Assembly: GCA_014239855.1 (NCBI GenBank)
Contig: JAAZXY010000001.1
Location: forward strand, 62,001-126,000
Direction of reading: 5' to 3'
DNA length: 64,000 nt
Source: Acidimicrobiales bacterium
GTDB taxonomy: Bacteria; Actinomycetota; Acidimicrobiia; Acidimicrobiales; MedAcidi-G1
In this document: positions 29,571 through 38,911 of the stretch, piece by piece
Numbering within the stretch: position 1 is the stretch's first letter
Layout: each line of letters starts with the position of its first letter
Notes under the pieces: generated by a model
Database searches by the model: none
What the model was told of the DNA's origin: nothing
The model's input: the letters and a program-made list of their open reading frames with translations, nothing else
Made by a program: the position numbers and the translations under genes

Positions 29571-30271
29571 GCGTCATTCTCCTCGTTGAGACCCTCCTCC
29601 TCGTCGGCGTCCTCGGGAGGGACCAGCAGGTCGAGGATTCCCGGGAAGCCCGGAACCCGTCGCAGGGCCCGGTCGGCCCAGAAGAAGGCCACCATGCTGG
29701 CCAACGTCCCGGCGGGCCAACCCACCAGGAACCGGATCAACACGTAGCCGCTGGCCGACGTCTGATTGAACAGCCAGATGTCCCACGCCGAGGTCAGGAA
29801 CTGGTAGCAGCCCAGCCCGATGGTGACGTGGCCCATGACCTGCCGGTAGCGGGGGTGGTCCCTCGTGGTCTGGTCGAAGGGCACCACCAGGTGGGCATAC
29901 CGGGCCAGGAACGGACGACCGACCACCACCGTGCCGATGAGTGCCGCCCCGATGGCCGCCTTGGTTCCGATACCGATGCCGAAGTACACGGCGTCCGAAT
30001 CGGTGACGATGCCGATGACGGCCCGCACCACCAGGTAGGCCACCAGGATCGGCAGGTAACGGCCGATCTCCTCGCCACGCCGGCGACGACCCACCACGAT
30101 CTTGAGGCTCCAGAGCGTGGCGCCGGTGACGCCGGCGGCCAGCCCCCAGAGGCGTTCCAGCCCGATGAACAGGGCAATGGGCAGGACCGAGTCCCAGACC
30201 CTGGAGCGATCACCCCGGCTGCGGTCGGGTCCGGCGGGGTCCGGCCGGACCGGTTCAGACGGTGAAGGCAT
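29567..30271 (-). CDS. DUF3159-like actinobacterial membrane protein
   Basis: LIGLERLWGLAAGVTGATLWSLKIVVGRRRRGEEIGRYLPILVAYLVVRAVIGIVTDSDAVYFGIGIGTKAAIGAALIGTVVVGRPFLARYA. Confidence 0.75.
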   Translation of the reverse strand: MPSPSEPVRPDPAGPDRSRGDRSRVWDSVLPIALFIGLERLWGLAAGVTGATLWSLKIVVGRRRRGEEIGRYLPILVAYLVVRAVIGIVTDSDAVYFGIGIGTKAAIGAALIGTVVVGRPFLARYAHLVVPFDQTTRDHPRYRQVMGHVTIGLGCYQFLTSAWDIWLFNQTSASGYVLIRFLVGWPAGTLASMVAFFWADRALRRVPGFPGILDLLVPPEDADEEEGLNEENDA

Positions 30272-30755
30272 CGCGGGCGGCCGCCGCGCCCAGCGACAGC
30301 ACGCCCTCGGGCACCCGGTCGGCGATCCGGCGGACCTCGGTGTAGTGGTGGTGGTGCGAGGCCTCGGCGAACAGGCGCCGACGCTCGTCCAGACGGTCGC
30401 CGGTGGGTGCCGCGTCGAGGAATCCGAAGATGGAGAAGGCCAGCTCCAGGTCGCCCACCATGGGAGCCCGACCGAACAGGGCGGCCCGCTTCAGGGCGAC
30501 GCCCACACAACCGGCCATCACGTCGGCCGCGTGCTCGCCCGCGCCCAACTGGAGCCGTCCCGTGAATCCCCGAGCCAGCCGGAGGGCATAGCCCTGATCG
30601 GGACCCTGACTCCCCAGGCGCTCACCGCGCGGCTGACCCCCGACGACCTCACCCGGTCGATTGGCGTGCCATGGTCCGAGACGACGACGCGGGCCCGAAT
30701 AGGCCCATCCGGTGGACCGGACGGCGGAATGGGGGACGTACGACGGTGCGGCCAT
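30255..30755 (-). CDS. Conserved hypothetical protein
   Basis: 166 aa, DQGYALRLARGFTGRLQLGAGEHAADVMAGCVGVALKRAALFGRAPMVGDLELAFSIFGFLD; overlaps the DUF3159 start. Confidence 0.7.
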   Translation of the reverse strand: MAAPSYVPHSAVRSTGWAYSGPRRRLGPWHANRPGEVVGGQPRGERLGSQGPDQGYALRLARGFTGRLQLGAGEHAADVMAGCVGVALKRAALFGRAPMVGDLELAFSIFGFLDAAPTGDRLDERRRLFAEASHHHHYTEVRRIADRVPEGVLSLGAAAARDAFTV

Positions 30756-30764
30756 GGGTTCAGG

Positions 30765-31622
30765 CTACGGGGCGTCCCCGGTCACTGGACCAGCCGGGAG
30801 CCACACCCAGCCGAGCGTCGCCCTCGTGCCCGGAGCGTCATAGTCGTCGTCGCCCTCGAAGCGGACCGGGGTGGTCGAGTCGTCGAGGAGCCGCACGTGC
30901 CGAACGGGTGCGTCGGTGGTCGCCGCCATCACCTCGTCGACCGTCCGATACGTGGCCAGACGCTGGAACATGGCAATGGTCGGGCTGATCATCGTGAGTT
31001 CGCCGGCCTCCCAGCGGGTCAGGGCATCAGCGGGCCGGCACCACTCGGCGTGCACGGCCTCGCGGCCATCGACCACCGGTCGGCATCCGGCCGGCGCCCG
31101 GGCCACGAAGAACGCCGTGTCGTAGCGCTTGATGCTGGGCATGGGCGTCACCCACCGGGCCACCGGATGGACACCTGAGAGGTCCAGGTGGGTATCGGCC
31201 GTCGACACGAGGTCGGCCAACCGGACCGCACCCGATTCCAGATCCCGGCGGCGGGCCACCAGGTCGGCAGCCACCGTCTCGTCACCGATGCCGAGGGCCA
31301 CCCCGACCTCTTCGATCGTCTCACGCACCACGGCGATCCGGTACGAGAGGGGGTCGTCCATACCCGGAAGCTCGCCGACGGCACCCGACGACAGGTCCCC
31401 CCACCGGGGATCGTGGTCGCCGTCGTCCACCGCTCCACCGGGGAACAGCGTGTGCCCGGCCACGAACGTCGAGGCGTCGGTGCGACGGAGGGCGAGCACG
31501 TGCAGGTCGGGTCGGTCGTCGAGCAGCACCACGGTGGCCGCCGACCGGATGGGCACGTCGTCGACGGGAATCTGGTCGCGGTGGGGACCGGCCCTCCGTT
31601 GATCCGATCCGCCTCCGAGCAT
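30765..31622 (-). CDS. NUDIX hydrolase
   Basis: AGHTLFPGGAVDDGD...AVVRETIEEVGVALG (degenerate Nudix box). Confidence 0.85.
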   Translation of the reverse strand: MLGGGSDQRRAGPHRDQIPVDDVPIRSAATVVLLDDRPDLHVLALRRTDASTFVAGHTLFPGGAVDDGDHDPRWGDLSSGAVGELPGMDDPLSYRIAVVRETIEEVGVALGIGDETVAADLVARRRDLESGAVRLADLVSTADTHLDLSGVHPVARWVTPMPSIKRYDTAFFVARAPAGCRPVVDGREAVHAEWCRPADALTRWEAGELTMISPTIAMFQRLATYRTVDEVMAATTDAPVRHVRLLDDSTTPVRFEGDDDYDAPGTRATLGWVWLPAGPVTGDAP

Positions 31623-31633
31623 CCGGCGATCCT

Positions 31634-32902
31634 ATGGTCGGGGTCATGGCCGACGACCAGACCACCGACCGGCCGACCGGCGACCTGACCGAACCACCGT
31701 CACGGCCCGTGCCGGCCGACCTGCTGGCCGGGCTGAGCGTGGCCATGGTGCTGGTCCCGCAGTCCATGGCCTACGCCGAGCTGGCCGGCCTGCCGCCCCA
31801 CCTCGGCCTCTTCGCCTCGGCCCTGCCGCCCATCCTGGCCGCCTTCTTCGCCTCATCGCCCTACCTGCAGACCGGTCCGGTGGCCCTGACCAGCCTGTTG
31901 ACCTTCGGCGCCCTGGCCGGTCTGGCCGAGGTCGGTACTCCCGACTACGTGGCCATGGCCGCCCTGCTGGCCCTGCTGGTCGGGGTGACCCGGCTGCTTC
32001 TCGGTGTGTTCCGACTCGGGATGGTCACCTACCTCATGCGTGACCCGGTCGTCACGGGATTCACCTCGGCGGCCGCCATCCTCATCATCGCCTCACAGCT
32101 CCCCAAGGCCCTCGGGGTGGCCGCCCCAACCGGCGGCGTGCTGTGGCGGGCCGGCTGGTCGTTGGGCCACCTCGACCACTGGGAGGCCGCCTCGGTGGCC
32201 ATTGCGGTGGTCACCATGGCACTGGTGCTGGCCGGCCGTCAGGTCGTCCACCGCCTGTTCCCGGGCGCGCTGCTGGCCGTGGTCGGAGGCGTGATGATCA
32301 GTCGGATCGCCGACTACTCGGGACCGGTGGTCGGCGAGGTACCGACCGGGCTGCCGGACCTGTCCCTGGACCTCCCATGGGGGTCCACCGGCACCCTGCT
32401 GGTGGGCGGGGTGCTGATCGCGCTGGTCGGCTTCGCCGAGCCGGCGTCCATCGCCCGGGTGTTCGCCGATCAGGACCGGCAACGATGGAGCGCCGACCGG
32501 GAGTTCGTGAGTCAGGGCGTGGCCAACGTGGCCGCTGCGGTGTCCGGCGCCTTTCCGGTGGGCGGATCGTTCAGCCGTTCGTCACTGAATCGCCTGGCCG
32601 GCGCACAGACGAGGTGGTCGGGCCTGGTCACCGGGGCCGCCGTGCTGGCCTTCGTGCCGTTCGCCGACGTGCTGGCGCCGCTGCCCCGGGCCACCCTCGG
32701 AGGGGTGGTGGTCGCGGCGGTGGTGGGGCTCGTCCGGCCGGTGGCGCTCGTCTCCATGATCCGGCGGTCATCGGCCGATGCCCTCGTGGCGTGGGCCACC
32801 TTCGCCGCCACGCTGGCCCTGGCCCCCCGGGTCGAACAGGGCGTCCTGGTGGGAATCCTCCTCTCGCTCGCCGTGGGCCTGCGGACCCGCCGAACCCGCT
32901 AG
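31634..32902 (+). CDS. SulP-family inorganic anion transporter (no C-terminal STAS domain visible)
   Basis: LLAGLSVAMVLVPQSMAYAELAGLPPHLGLFASALPPILAAFFASSPYLQTGPVALTSLLT...; ORF ends at LAVGLRTRRTR. Confidence 0.92.
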   Translation: MVGVMADDQTTDRPTGDLTEPPSRPVPADLLAGLSVAMVLVPQSMAYAELAGLPPHLGLFASALPPILAAFFASSPYLQTGPVALTSLLTFGALAGLAEVGTPDYVAMAALLALLVGVTRLLLGVFRLGMVTYLMRDPVVTGFTSAAAILIIASQLPKALGVAAPTGGVLWRAGWSLGHLDHWEAASVAIAVVTMALVLAGRQVVHRLFPGALLAVVGGVMISRIADYSGPVVGEVPTGLPDLSLDLPWGSTGTLLVGGVLIALVGFAEPASIARVFADQDRQRWSADREFVSQGVANVAAAVSGAFPVGGSFSRSSLNRLAGAQTRWSGLVTGAAVLAFVPFADVLAPLPRATLGGVVVAAVVGLVRPVALVSMIRRSSADALVAWATFAATLALAPRVEQGVLVGILLSLAVGLRTRRTR

Positions 32903-33546
32903 TCGTCGGCCTCCAGCCCCATCTGGAACCATGCCTCGACGAGGGTGGCCACGTCGGTCAACGTCGACACGTAGGCCAAGGTGTGTTCCAGCACCTGCTC
33001 GCCGTATTCGGGCGTGGTGGCCACCGTTCCGTCGGTCGGGACCACCACCTGGAAGCCCCCGTTGACCAGGTCGAACACCGCGTTGGGAATGGCCACGTTG
33101 AGGCTCACGCCGGCCACCACCACGGTGGTCACCCCTTCGTTGCGGAGCATGGGCGCCAGTTCGGTGCCGGCCACCGGCGACAACCCGTGGAACCGGGGTA
33201 CGACGACGTCGACCCCCTCGACGAACCCGATCTCGGCGGCCGGTTCGACCGCGTCGGTACCCACGTACTGCTGGACCTCGGCTCGACGACCAGCGGCGAA
33301 CAGGCGGGAGTTCCGGTTGCCGCCCCACAGGTCGGAGTGGGCGTGGAAGGTGCAGTGCACGACGCGCACCCCCGCCGAGCGGGCGGCACCAGCCAGATCA
33401 CCCAGCCGGGGTAGCAGACCGGAGGCGGCCACCGCATCGGCCACTGCGGGCATGTTGGATGCCTCGCCGACCACGCCGTTCTGGCACTCGACCACGCACA
33501 GGGCGGTGTGTGCGGGATCCACCAGGTCCCGGAGATCCATCGCCAT
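32899..33546 (-). CDS. Isochorismatase-family cysteine hydrolase
   Basis: MAMDLRDLVDPAHTALCVVECQNGVVG...VVVAGVSLNVAIPNAVFDLVNGGFQVVVPTDGTVATT. Confidence 0.88.
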   Translation of the reverse strand: MAMDLRDLVDPAHTALCVVECQNGVVGEASNMPAVADAVAASGLLPRLGDLAGAARSAGVRVVHCTFHAHSDLWGGNRNSRLFAAGRRAEVQQYVGTDAVEPAAEIGFVEGVDVVVPRFHGLSPVAGTELAPMLRNEGVTTVVVAGVSLNVAIPNAVFDLVNGGFQVVVPTDGTVATTPEYGEQVLEHTLAYVSTLTDVATLVEAWFQMGLEADD

Positions 33547-33578
33547 CGACCTTCCCTCCCCTTCCCGGCGTCGCCGGG

Positions 33579-35903
33579 CTATTCGAATTTGGTACCGGCC
33601 TCGCGCAGCACGTCCAGCCAGCGGGCACCCGCATCGGGCGCCTGCTCCCCCGGACGGTACGTCACGCCCGCGAGGGTGCCCGTCCAGGCGAAGGTGCCGA
33701 ACCGCTCCCGGATGGCCCACGACACCGGCGACTTCCGGTCGATGCCCACGTCGATGCCCTGGAAGGGAGCCATGGCGGTGAGCACCGGAAGGTCGCCGGC
33801 ACCTCCCGCCACCACGCCGTCGACCCGCAGCTCGACGTCGAGCTTGAGGTCGCCCAACGCCTCCACGGCCAGCACCACCGAGGCCGCACCGGCCGGCAGC
33901 ACCCCACCGTCCACCTCGACCATCGAGCCGTAGCCGTTCCACGCCAGGGTCAGCCGGTCGTCGACCACGTACAGGGCGTACCCGCCTCCCTGGTCGCCGT
34001 GGGCCACCAACGTGCCCCGGTCGCCGGAGGCGAAGTCCAACGCCACCTCGACCTCGAACGACCGGAAGTTGATGAGGGCGAGCGACCGGTACCGCTCGGT
34101 GGTGGGCGTGCCCGGCCGGAAGGTCGTCTCGACCACGGTGTCGGCGCCCCACGGGGGCCGCAGCAGGTTCTTGACGTTGTTGCCCTCGTCCAGCGGGAAC
34201 ACCTGGTTGGCCCACGCGGCCTCCTCCCAGGCGGCCACCAGCTCGGCCAGCTTCTCGGGATGCTCGTCGGCCATGTCGCGTGACTCGGTGGGGTCCTCGT
34301 CCAGATGGTGGAGCTCCCACGTCTCGGTCGAGAACGGCGTCCGGGGCTGCCGACAGGTCACCGCCGACCAGCCGTCCCGGTAGAAGCCCCGGTGACCCAT
34401 CTGCTCGTAGTACTGCTCGGGATGGGTGCTGTCCACGGCCGGATCGGCCAGCGAGCTTGCGAAGCTGGCGCCGGCGGCCGGTGGGACGGGCGACCCGTGC
34501 TTCGTCGTGGGCATGGCCACCCCGGTCAGGTCCAGCACGGTGGGCAGCAGGTCGGTGACGTGCTGGTACTGACGGCGGATGCCCCCGGCGTCGGCCAGGC
34601 CGGCACCCTTCGAGATGATGAACGGCACCTGATGGCCGCCCTGGTGGGTGTTGATCTTGTAGAGCCGGAACGGGGTGCCCGACACCATGGCCCAACCCGA
34701 CGGGTAGTGGGCCAGGGCCTGGGGGCCACCCAGCAGCTCCATCCGGGAATGGTCCAGTTCCACCGAATCCAGGGGATTGGCCCGGGTCTGGCTGATGAGG
34801 GTCCGGAAGTAGGCCGAGGTGCCGTTGTCCAGTCCCTCCCGGCTCCCGCCGTTGTCCGAGGTGAACACCACCACGGTGTTCTCCCACTCCCCCATGGCCT
34901 CCAGCCCCTCGCGGAGCCGACCCAGGTTCTGGTCGACGTTGTCGACCATGGCGGCGAACACCTCCTGGTACCGGGCGAAGACCTCCTTCTCGGTGACCGT
35001 GAGGTCGTCCCACGCCCGGACGGCGTAGTTCTCCTCGGTGTTGCGGGGCGGCAGCACCACGCCGTCGTCGAAGAGGCCCATGGCCTTCTGGCGTTCGAAG
35101 CGGAGGCGCCGTACCTCGTCCCAGCCGGCCTCGTAGCGGCCCCGGTACTTCTCCAGGTCGTCAGGTCGGGCCTGCAGCGGGGCATGCACCGCACCGTGGG
35201 AGAAGTAGAGGAACCACGGCTTGGTGGGGTGCCCGTCACGGACCTCGCCGACCATGGCCAGGGCCCGGTCGGTGAGGTCGTCGGTGAAGTAGTAGTCGTC
35301 GTCGAAGTCGTCGATGTCCAGCGCGTGGTTGTCCTCGTAGAGGCGGTGCGGCTGGTGGAAGTTCGTGAACCCGTCGAGGATCCCGTAGAAGCGGTCGAAC
35401 CCGGTCTGGAGCGGCCACCCGTCCTTCGGGCCGGCCTCGGTGAGTTGGCTGTCCGGGCAGAGGTGCCACTTGCCGACCATGAGGCTGGACCAGCCGGCGC
35501 CGCGGAGCACCTCGCCCATGGTCACCGCATCACTGCGGATGGACGCCGCGTACCCGGGAAAGCCGGGCTCCATGTGGCAGACGGTGCCCACCCCGGCCAG
35601 GTGGTGGTTCAACCCGGTGAGCAGTGACGCCCGGGTCGGCGAACACATCGGGTTGACGTGGAAGTTGACGTACCGCAGGCCCTCGTCGGCCAGACGGTCG
35701 ACGTGCGGGGTGTCGATCTCCGAGCCGAAGCAGCCGACGTCGCTGAAACCCAGGTCGTCGACCAGCACCACCAGCACGTTGGGGGCACCCTCGGGGGCGG
35801 TGGGCGGCCGGGGCCACGAAGGGGTCGACGTGGACATGATGCGCCCGACCTCGCCGCTGAATCCGTCGTAGGCAGATGGGCTTGCCGCTGCAACAGTGGT
35901 CAC
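33579..35903 (-). CDS. Arylsulfatase (formylglycine-type sulfatase)
   Basis: YDGFSGEVGRIMSTSTP...NVLVVLVDDLGFSDVGCFGSEIDTPHVDRLADEGLRYVNFHVNPMCSPTRASLLTG; CSPTR FGly motif; GTG start at 35903. Confidence 0.95.
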   Translation of the reverse strand: MTTVAAASPSAYDGFSGEVGRIMSTSTPSWPRPPTAPEGAPNVLVVLVDDLGFSDVGCFGSEIDTPHVDRLADEGLRYVNFHVNPMCSPTRASLLTGLNHHLAGVGTVCHMEPGFPGYAASIRSDAVTMGEVLRGAGWSSLMVGKWHLCPDSQLTEAGPKDGWPLQTGFDRFYGILDGFTNFHQPHRLYEDNHALDIDDFDDDYYFTDDLTDRALAMVGEVRDGHPTKPWFLYFSHGAVHAPLQARPDDLEKYRGRYEAGWDEVRRLRFERQKAMGLFDDGVVLPPRNTEENYAVRAWDDLTVTEKEVFARYQEVFAAMVDNVDQNLGRLREGLEAMGEWENTVVVFTSDNGGSREGLDNGTSAYFRTLISQTRANPLDSVELDHSRMELLGGPQALAHYPSGWAMVSGTPFRLYKINTHQGGHQVPFIISKGAGLADAGGIRRQYQHVTDLLPTVLDLTGVAMPTTKHGSPVPPAAGASFASSLADPAVDSTHPEQYYEQMGHRGFYRDGWSAVTCRQPRTPFSTETWELHHLDEDPTESRDMADEHPEKLAELVAAWEEAAWANQVFPLDEGNNVKNLLRPPWGADTVVETTFRPGTPTTERYRSLALINFRSFEVEVALDFASGDRGTLVAHGDQGGGYALYVVDDRLTLAWNGYGSMVEVDGGVLPAGAASVVLAVEALGDLKLDVELRVDGVVAGGAGDLPVLTAMAPFQGIDVGIDRKSPVSWAIRERFGTFAWTGTLAGVTYRPGEQAPDAGARWLDVLREAGTKFE

Positions 35904-35913
35904 GGACCAGAAC

Positions 35914-37167
35914 CTACTCAGGGCCCCCGGCGTGCCTGTCCCCCGGAGCCGTGTCGCCGGAGATGTGGCGCCGGAGTTGGGCGGTCGGCACCAGGAGCAG
36001 CACACAGACCACCGCCACCAGCCCGAACGCCCCGGCGAACCCGGCCGATGAATCAGCGACGGCACCCAGCACGAACGGACCGGCGAACCCGCCGATCTCG
36101 GCCACCGCGAACCACAGGCCGTAGGCCACCCCGGTGTTGGCCGGGGTCACCGAGCCCGACTCCATGAGACCGATCAGGATGAGCGGCACGAGCGCCGATC
36201 GCAGCCCGGCCACGGCCACCGGGATCGGATCCAGTGCGGTGGGCAGGACGAGCAGGGCCACGAGGGCGAACGCGATCAACAGGAACATGGCCGTCAGGGC
36301 AACCGGCATCCGGCTGGGCTCCGTGCGCCGGGGCACCAGGAGCGACGCCAGCACCCCGACCAGCCCGCCGAGGGCTGCCCAGTTGGCGGCCGCCATGGCC
36401 GAGAAACCGCTGTGCTCCCGGAGGGCCTCGGGCATCCATCCGCCGAGGCCGTGGCCCACGAAGAACACGCCCAGGCCCAGAACCAGCACCGTGCGGACCT
36501 CGGGGTCGGCCAGAAGGGCCCGCCTCCCCGCCGCACCGGCCACGTCGGCCGGAGCCACCCGCACCGGCGCGTCGGGCGCCCGGCCGGACACGACCAGCCA
36601 CGCCGCAGCGGCCACCACGACCACGCCCGTCTCGATCAGCACCGTGGTGCGCCACGAACCGGTCAGCGGCATGAACACCGAGTTGGAGAGCACCAGGGTG
36701 ACCATGCCGCCGATGGCCGGCATGGTGCTGTAGGTCCCGATGGCCAGCCGTCGTTCGCGCTCCTCGCCGAACCACAGGCCGACCGCCTTGGGCGCACCGG
36801 CCGAGATGAGCGGACCACCGATGCCGAACAGGGCGATGGCCAGCAGGAACGTGACCAGACCGTCGGCCGCCGCCCGGGTCACGCCGCTCACGGCCACCAC
36901 CGAGGCCCCCAGCAGGATGCCCCGGTGGATGCCGAGTCGATCCAGGAGGCGCCCGCCGATCGGGGCGCTCACGATGTACACCAACTGCCAGGCACCCAGG
37001 GCCAGGCCCATGGCACCCCGGCTGAGGCCGAGATCGTCCCGCACCTCGCCGACCAGCGGCGGGATCGACATGGCCACCACCCCGAAGGCGAAGTAGACGC
37101 CGCACACCCCGCTGAACAGCACCCAGCGGTAGGGATGCCGGTGGCGATCATCCAGGGGGCCGGTCAT
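35914..37167 (-). CDS. MFS transporter
   Basis: Multiple TM helices; start MTGPLDDRHRHPYRWVLFSGVCGVYFAFGVVAMSIPPLVGEVRDDLGLSRGAMGLALGAWQLVYIVSAPIGGRLLDRLG. Confidence 0.93.
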   Translation of the reverse strand: MTGPLDDRHRHPYRWVLFSGVCGVYFAFGVVAMSIPPLVGEVRDDLGLSRGAMGLALGAWQLVYIVSAPIGGRLLDRLGIHRGILLGASVVAVSGVTRAAADGLVTFLLAIALFGIGGPLISAGAPKAVGLWFGEERERRLAIGTYSTMPAIGGMVTLVLSNSVFMPLTGSWRTTVLIETGVVVVAAAAWLVVSGRAPDAPVRVAPADVAGAAGRRALLADPEVRTVLVLGLGVFFVGHGLGGWMPEALREHSGFSAMAAANWAALGGLVGVLASLLVPRRTEPSRMPVALTAMFLLIAFALVALLVLPTALDPIPVAVAGLRSALVPLILIGLMESGSVTPANTGVAYGLWFAVAEIGGFAGPFVLGAVADSSAGFAGAFGLVAVVCVLLLVPTAQLRRHISGDTAPGDRHAGGPE

Positions 37168-37246
37168 CGGGTGATGATCCCACGGCATCCTCATTCGATT
37201 CCGACCGGGTCCACGATCCGGCCGATCGATCTGCGAACCTGTGGTC

Positions 37247-38176
37247 ATGGCCGAACCGATCGAACTGCGTTGGACGGCCGATGACCAGTTGCTCGACCAA
37301 CTGGACCGTCCGATCCTCGTCGTGGCGTTCCGCGGGCTGTTCAACGCCGCCGGATCGGCCACCTCGGCCGTCGAGTGGTTGATCGAACGCCTGGACAGCA
37401 CTCAGGCGGGCGACATCGATCCCGAGACCTTCTACGACTTCACCCAGGAACGCCCGATCGTCGAGTTCGACGATGGTGGAGCCCGGCGGGTCCGATGGCC
37501 ATCCAATCGGGTGTTGGCCGTGCGTACCCCCGACGGCCAACGGGATCTGGTGCTGGTGGCCGGTGTCGAACCCCACCTCCGGTGGCGGACGTTCACCGAG
37601 GCGCTCCGGTCCGCGGCGACCCGCACGGGTGCCCAACTGGTGGTCACCCTCGGGTCGATGAGCGGCATGTCTCCCCACACCCGCCCTCCGGCGGTCACCG
37701 GGAGCAGCACCAACCGGGACCTGGCGGAGCGCCTGGGCCTCGACCGCCCCTCCTACCAGGGGCCGACCGGCGTGGTCGGCGTCCTGCACGACACCCTGGA
37801 CCGGGCCGGCGTGCCGGTGATCTCCCTGCGGGTGTCGGTGCCCTACTACCTCCCGGACTCCCCCAACCCGAAGGCCACCCGGGCTCTGCTGCGTCGCTTT
37901 GAGCAGGTCAGTGGGGTGGAGACCGCGTTCGCCGACCTGGACGGCCCGGCGTCGGAATGGCAGCTGCGGGTGGATGAGGCGGTGGCCGGCGACGGCGAGG
38001 TCACGGCCCACGTACGACGTCTCGAGTCCCAGGTCGACCAGAGCGAGGACCTGATGCCCCGGGGCGACGACCTGGCCGCCGAGTTGGAGGCCTTCCTGCG
38101 CGACCAGGACCAACGCGTCGACCGGGATGACGGGCCGGCCGAAGGTGACGAGCCAGAGATCCCCGACGAGGACTGA
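37247..38176 (+). CDS. PAC2-family (proteasome assembly chaperone-like) protein
   Basis: RPILVVAFRGLFNAAGSATSAVEWLIERL...FYDFTQERPIVEF...GSMSGMSPHTRPPAVTGSSTN. Confidence 0.85.
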   Translation: MAEPIELRWTADDQLLDQLDRPILVVAFRGLFNAAGSATSAVEWLIERLDSTQAGDIDPETFYDFTQERPIVEFDDGGARRVRWPSNRVLAVRTPDGQRDLVLVAGVEPHLRWRTFTEALRSAATRTGAQLVVTLGSMSGMSPHTRPPAVTGSSTNRDLAERLGLDRPSYQGPTGVVGVLHDTLDRAGVPVISLRVSVPYYLPDSPNPKATRALLRRFEQVSGVETAFADLDGPASEWQLRVDEAVAGDGEVTAHVRRLESQVDQSEDLMPRGDDLAAELEAFLRDQDQRVDRDDGPAEGDEPEIPDED

Positions 38177-38203
38177 AGCGGCCCGGTGGGTGAGACTCGC
38201 CCC

Positions 38204-38911
38204 ATGGACCGCAACACTCTCCTGACCGCCGTCGAACGCGAGGGGCGGGCCCTGTTGGCCGCCGCTGAACGCGACCCCTCCGCCCGGATCGAACACTGTC
38301 CGGACTGGGACGTCGCCGGCCTGGTCGACCACATGGCCATGGTGTGGGGCTTCATGACCGCCCAGATCAACGCCGCCTCACCGGACAAGCCGAGTCGACC
38401 AGACGCCGACGACACGTCGACGGCCAGCGACCGACTCAGCCGTCTGGTGGCCCTGCTGGCCTCGGTCGACCCGTCGGAGCCGTGCTGGAACTGGTGCCCC
38501 GAGGAGGGCCGAAACGTTGGCTGGGTGGTCCGACGTATGGCCCATGAGAACGGCATCCACCGCTGGGATGCCGAGAACGCGGTCGGCGAACCCGAACCGC
38601 TGGACGCCGAGCTGGCCCGCGACGGCGTGGACGAGATCCTCGACGTGGCGTGGCGCTACCACCGGACGGGCCCGGTCACCGTCTTCCCGTCAAGCACCCT
38701 CCATCTGCACCGCACCGATGGTGACGGTGAGTGGCTGCTGTCATCGGCCGACGACCAGTTGGTCGTGGAGCACCAGCACGCCAAGGGCGATGCCGCGGTG
38801 CGCGGCACGGCCTCGGACCTGAACCTGCTGGTCTGGGGCCGCCGTCAGCCGGCGCTGGAGGTCTTCGGCGACCAGGCCGTCCTCGACGCCTGGCTGGCCC
38901 TCACGCCCTAA
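38204..38911 (+). CDS. Maleylpyruvate isomerase/DinB-like mycothiol-dependent family protein
   Basis: CPDWDVAGLVDHMAMVWGF...GWVVRRMAHENGIHRWDAENA. Confidence 0.82.
   Translation: MDRNTLLTAVEREGRALLAAAERDPSARIEHCPDWDVAGLVDHMAMVWGFMTAQINAASPDKPSRPDADDTSTASDRLSRLVALLASVDPSEPCWNWCPEEGRNVGWVVRRMAHENGIHRWDAENAVGEPEPLDAELARDGVDEILDVAWRYHRTGPVTVFPSSTLHLHRTDGDGEWLLSSADDQLVVEHQHAKGDAAVRGTASDLNLLVWGRRQPALEVFGDQAVLDAWLALTP

Noticed and set aside
32899-35013. 704 aa minus-strand ORF
   Set aside because: Only the last 215 residues (isochorismatase) are real; the N-terminal part is a shifted frame through the sulfatase gene.
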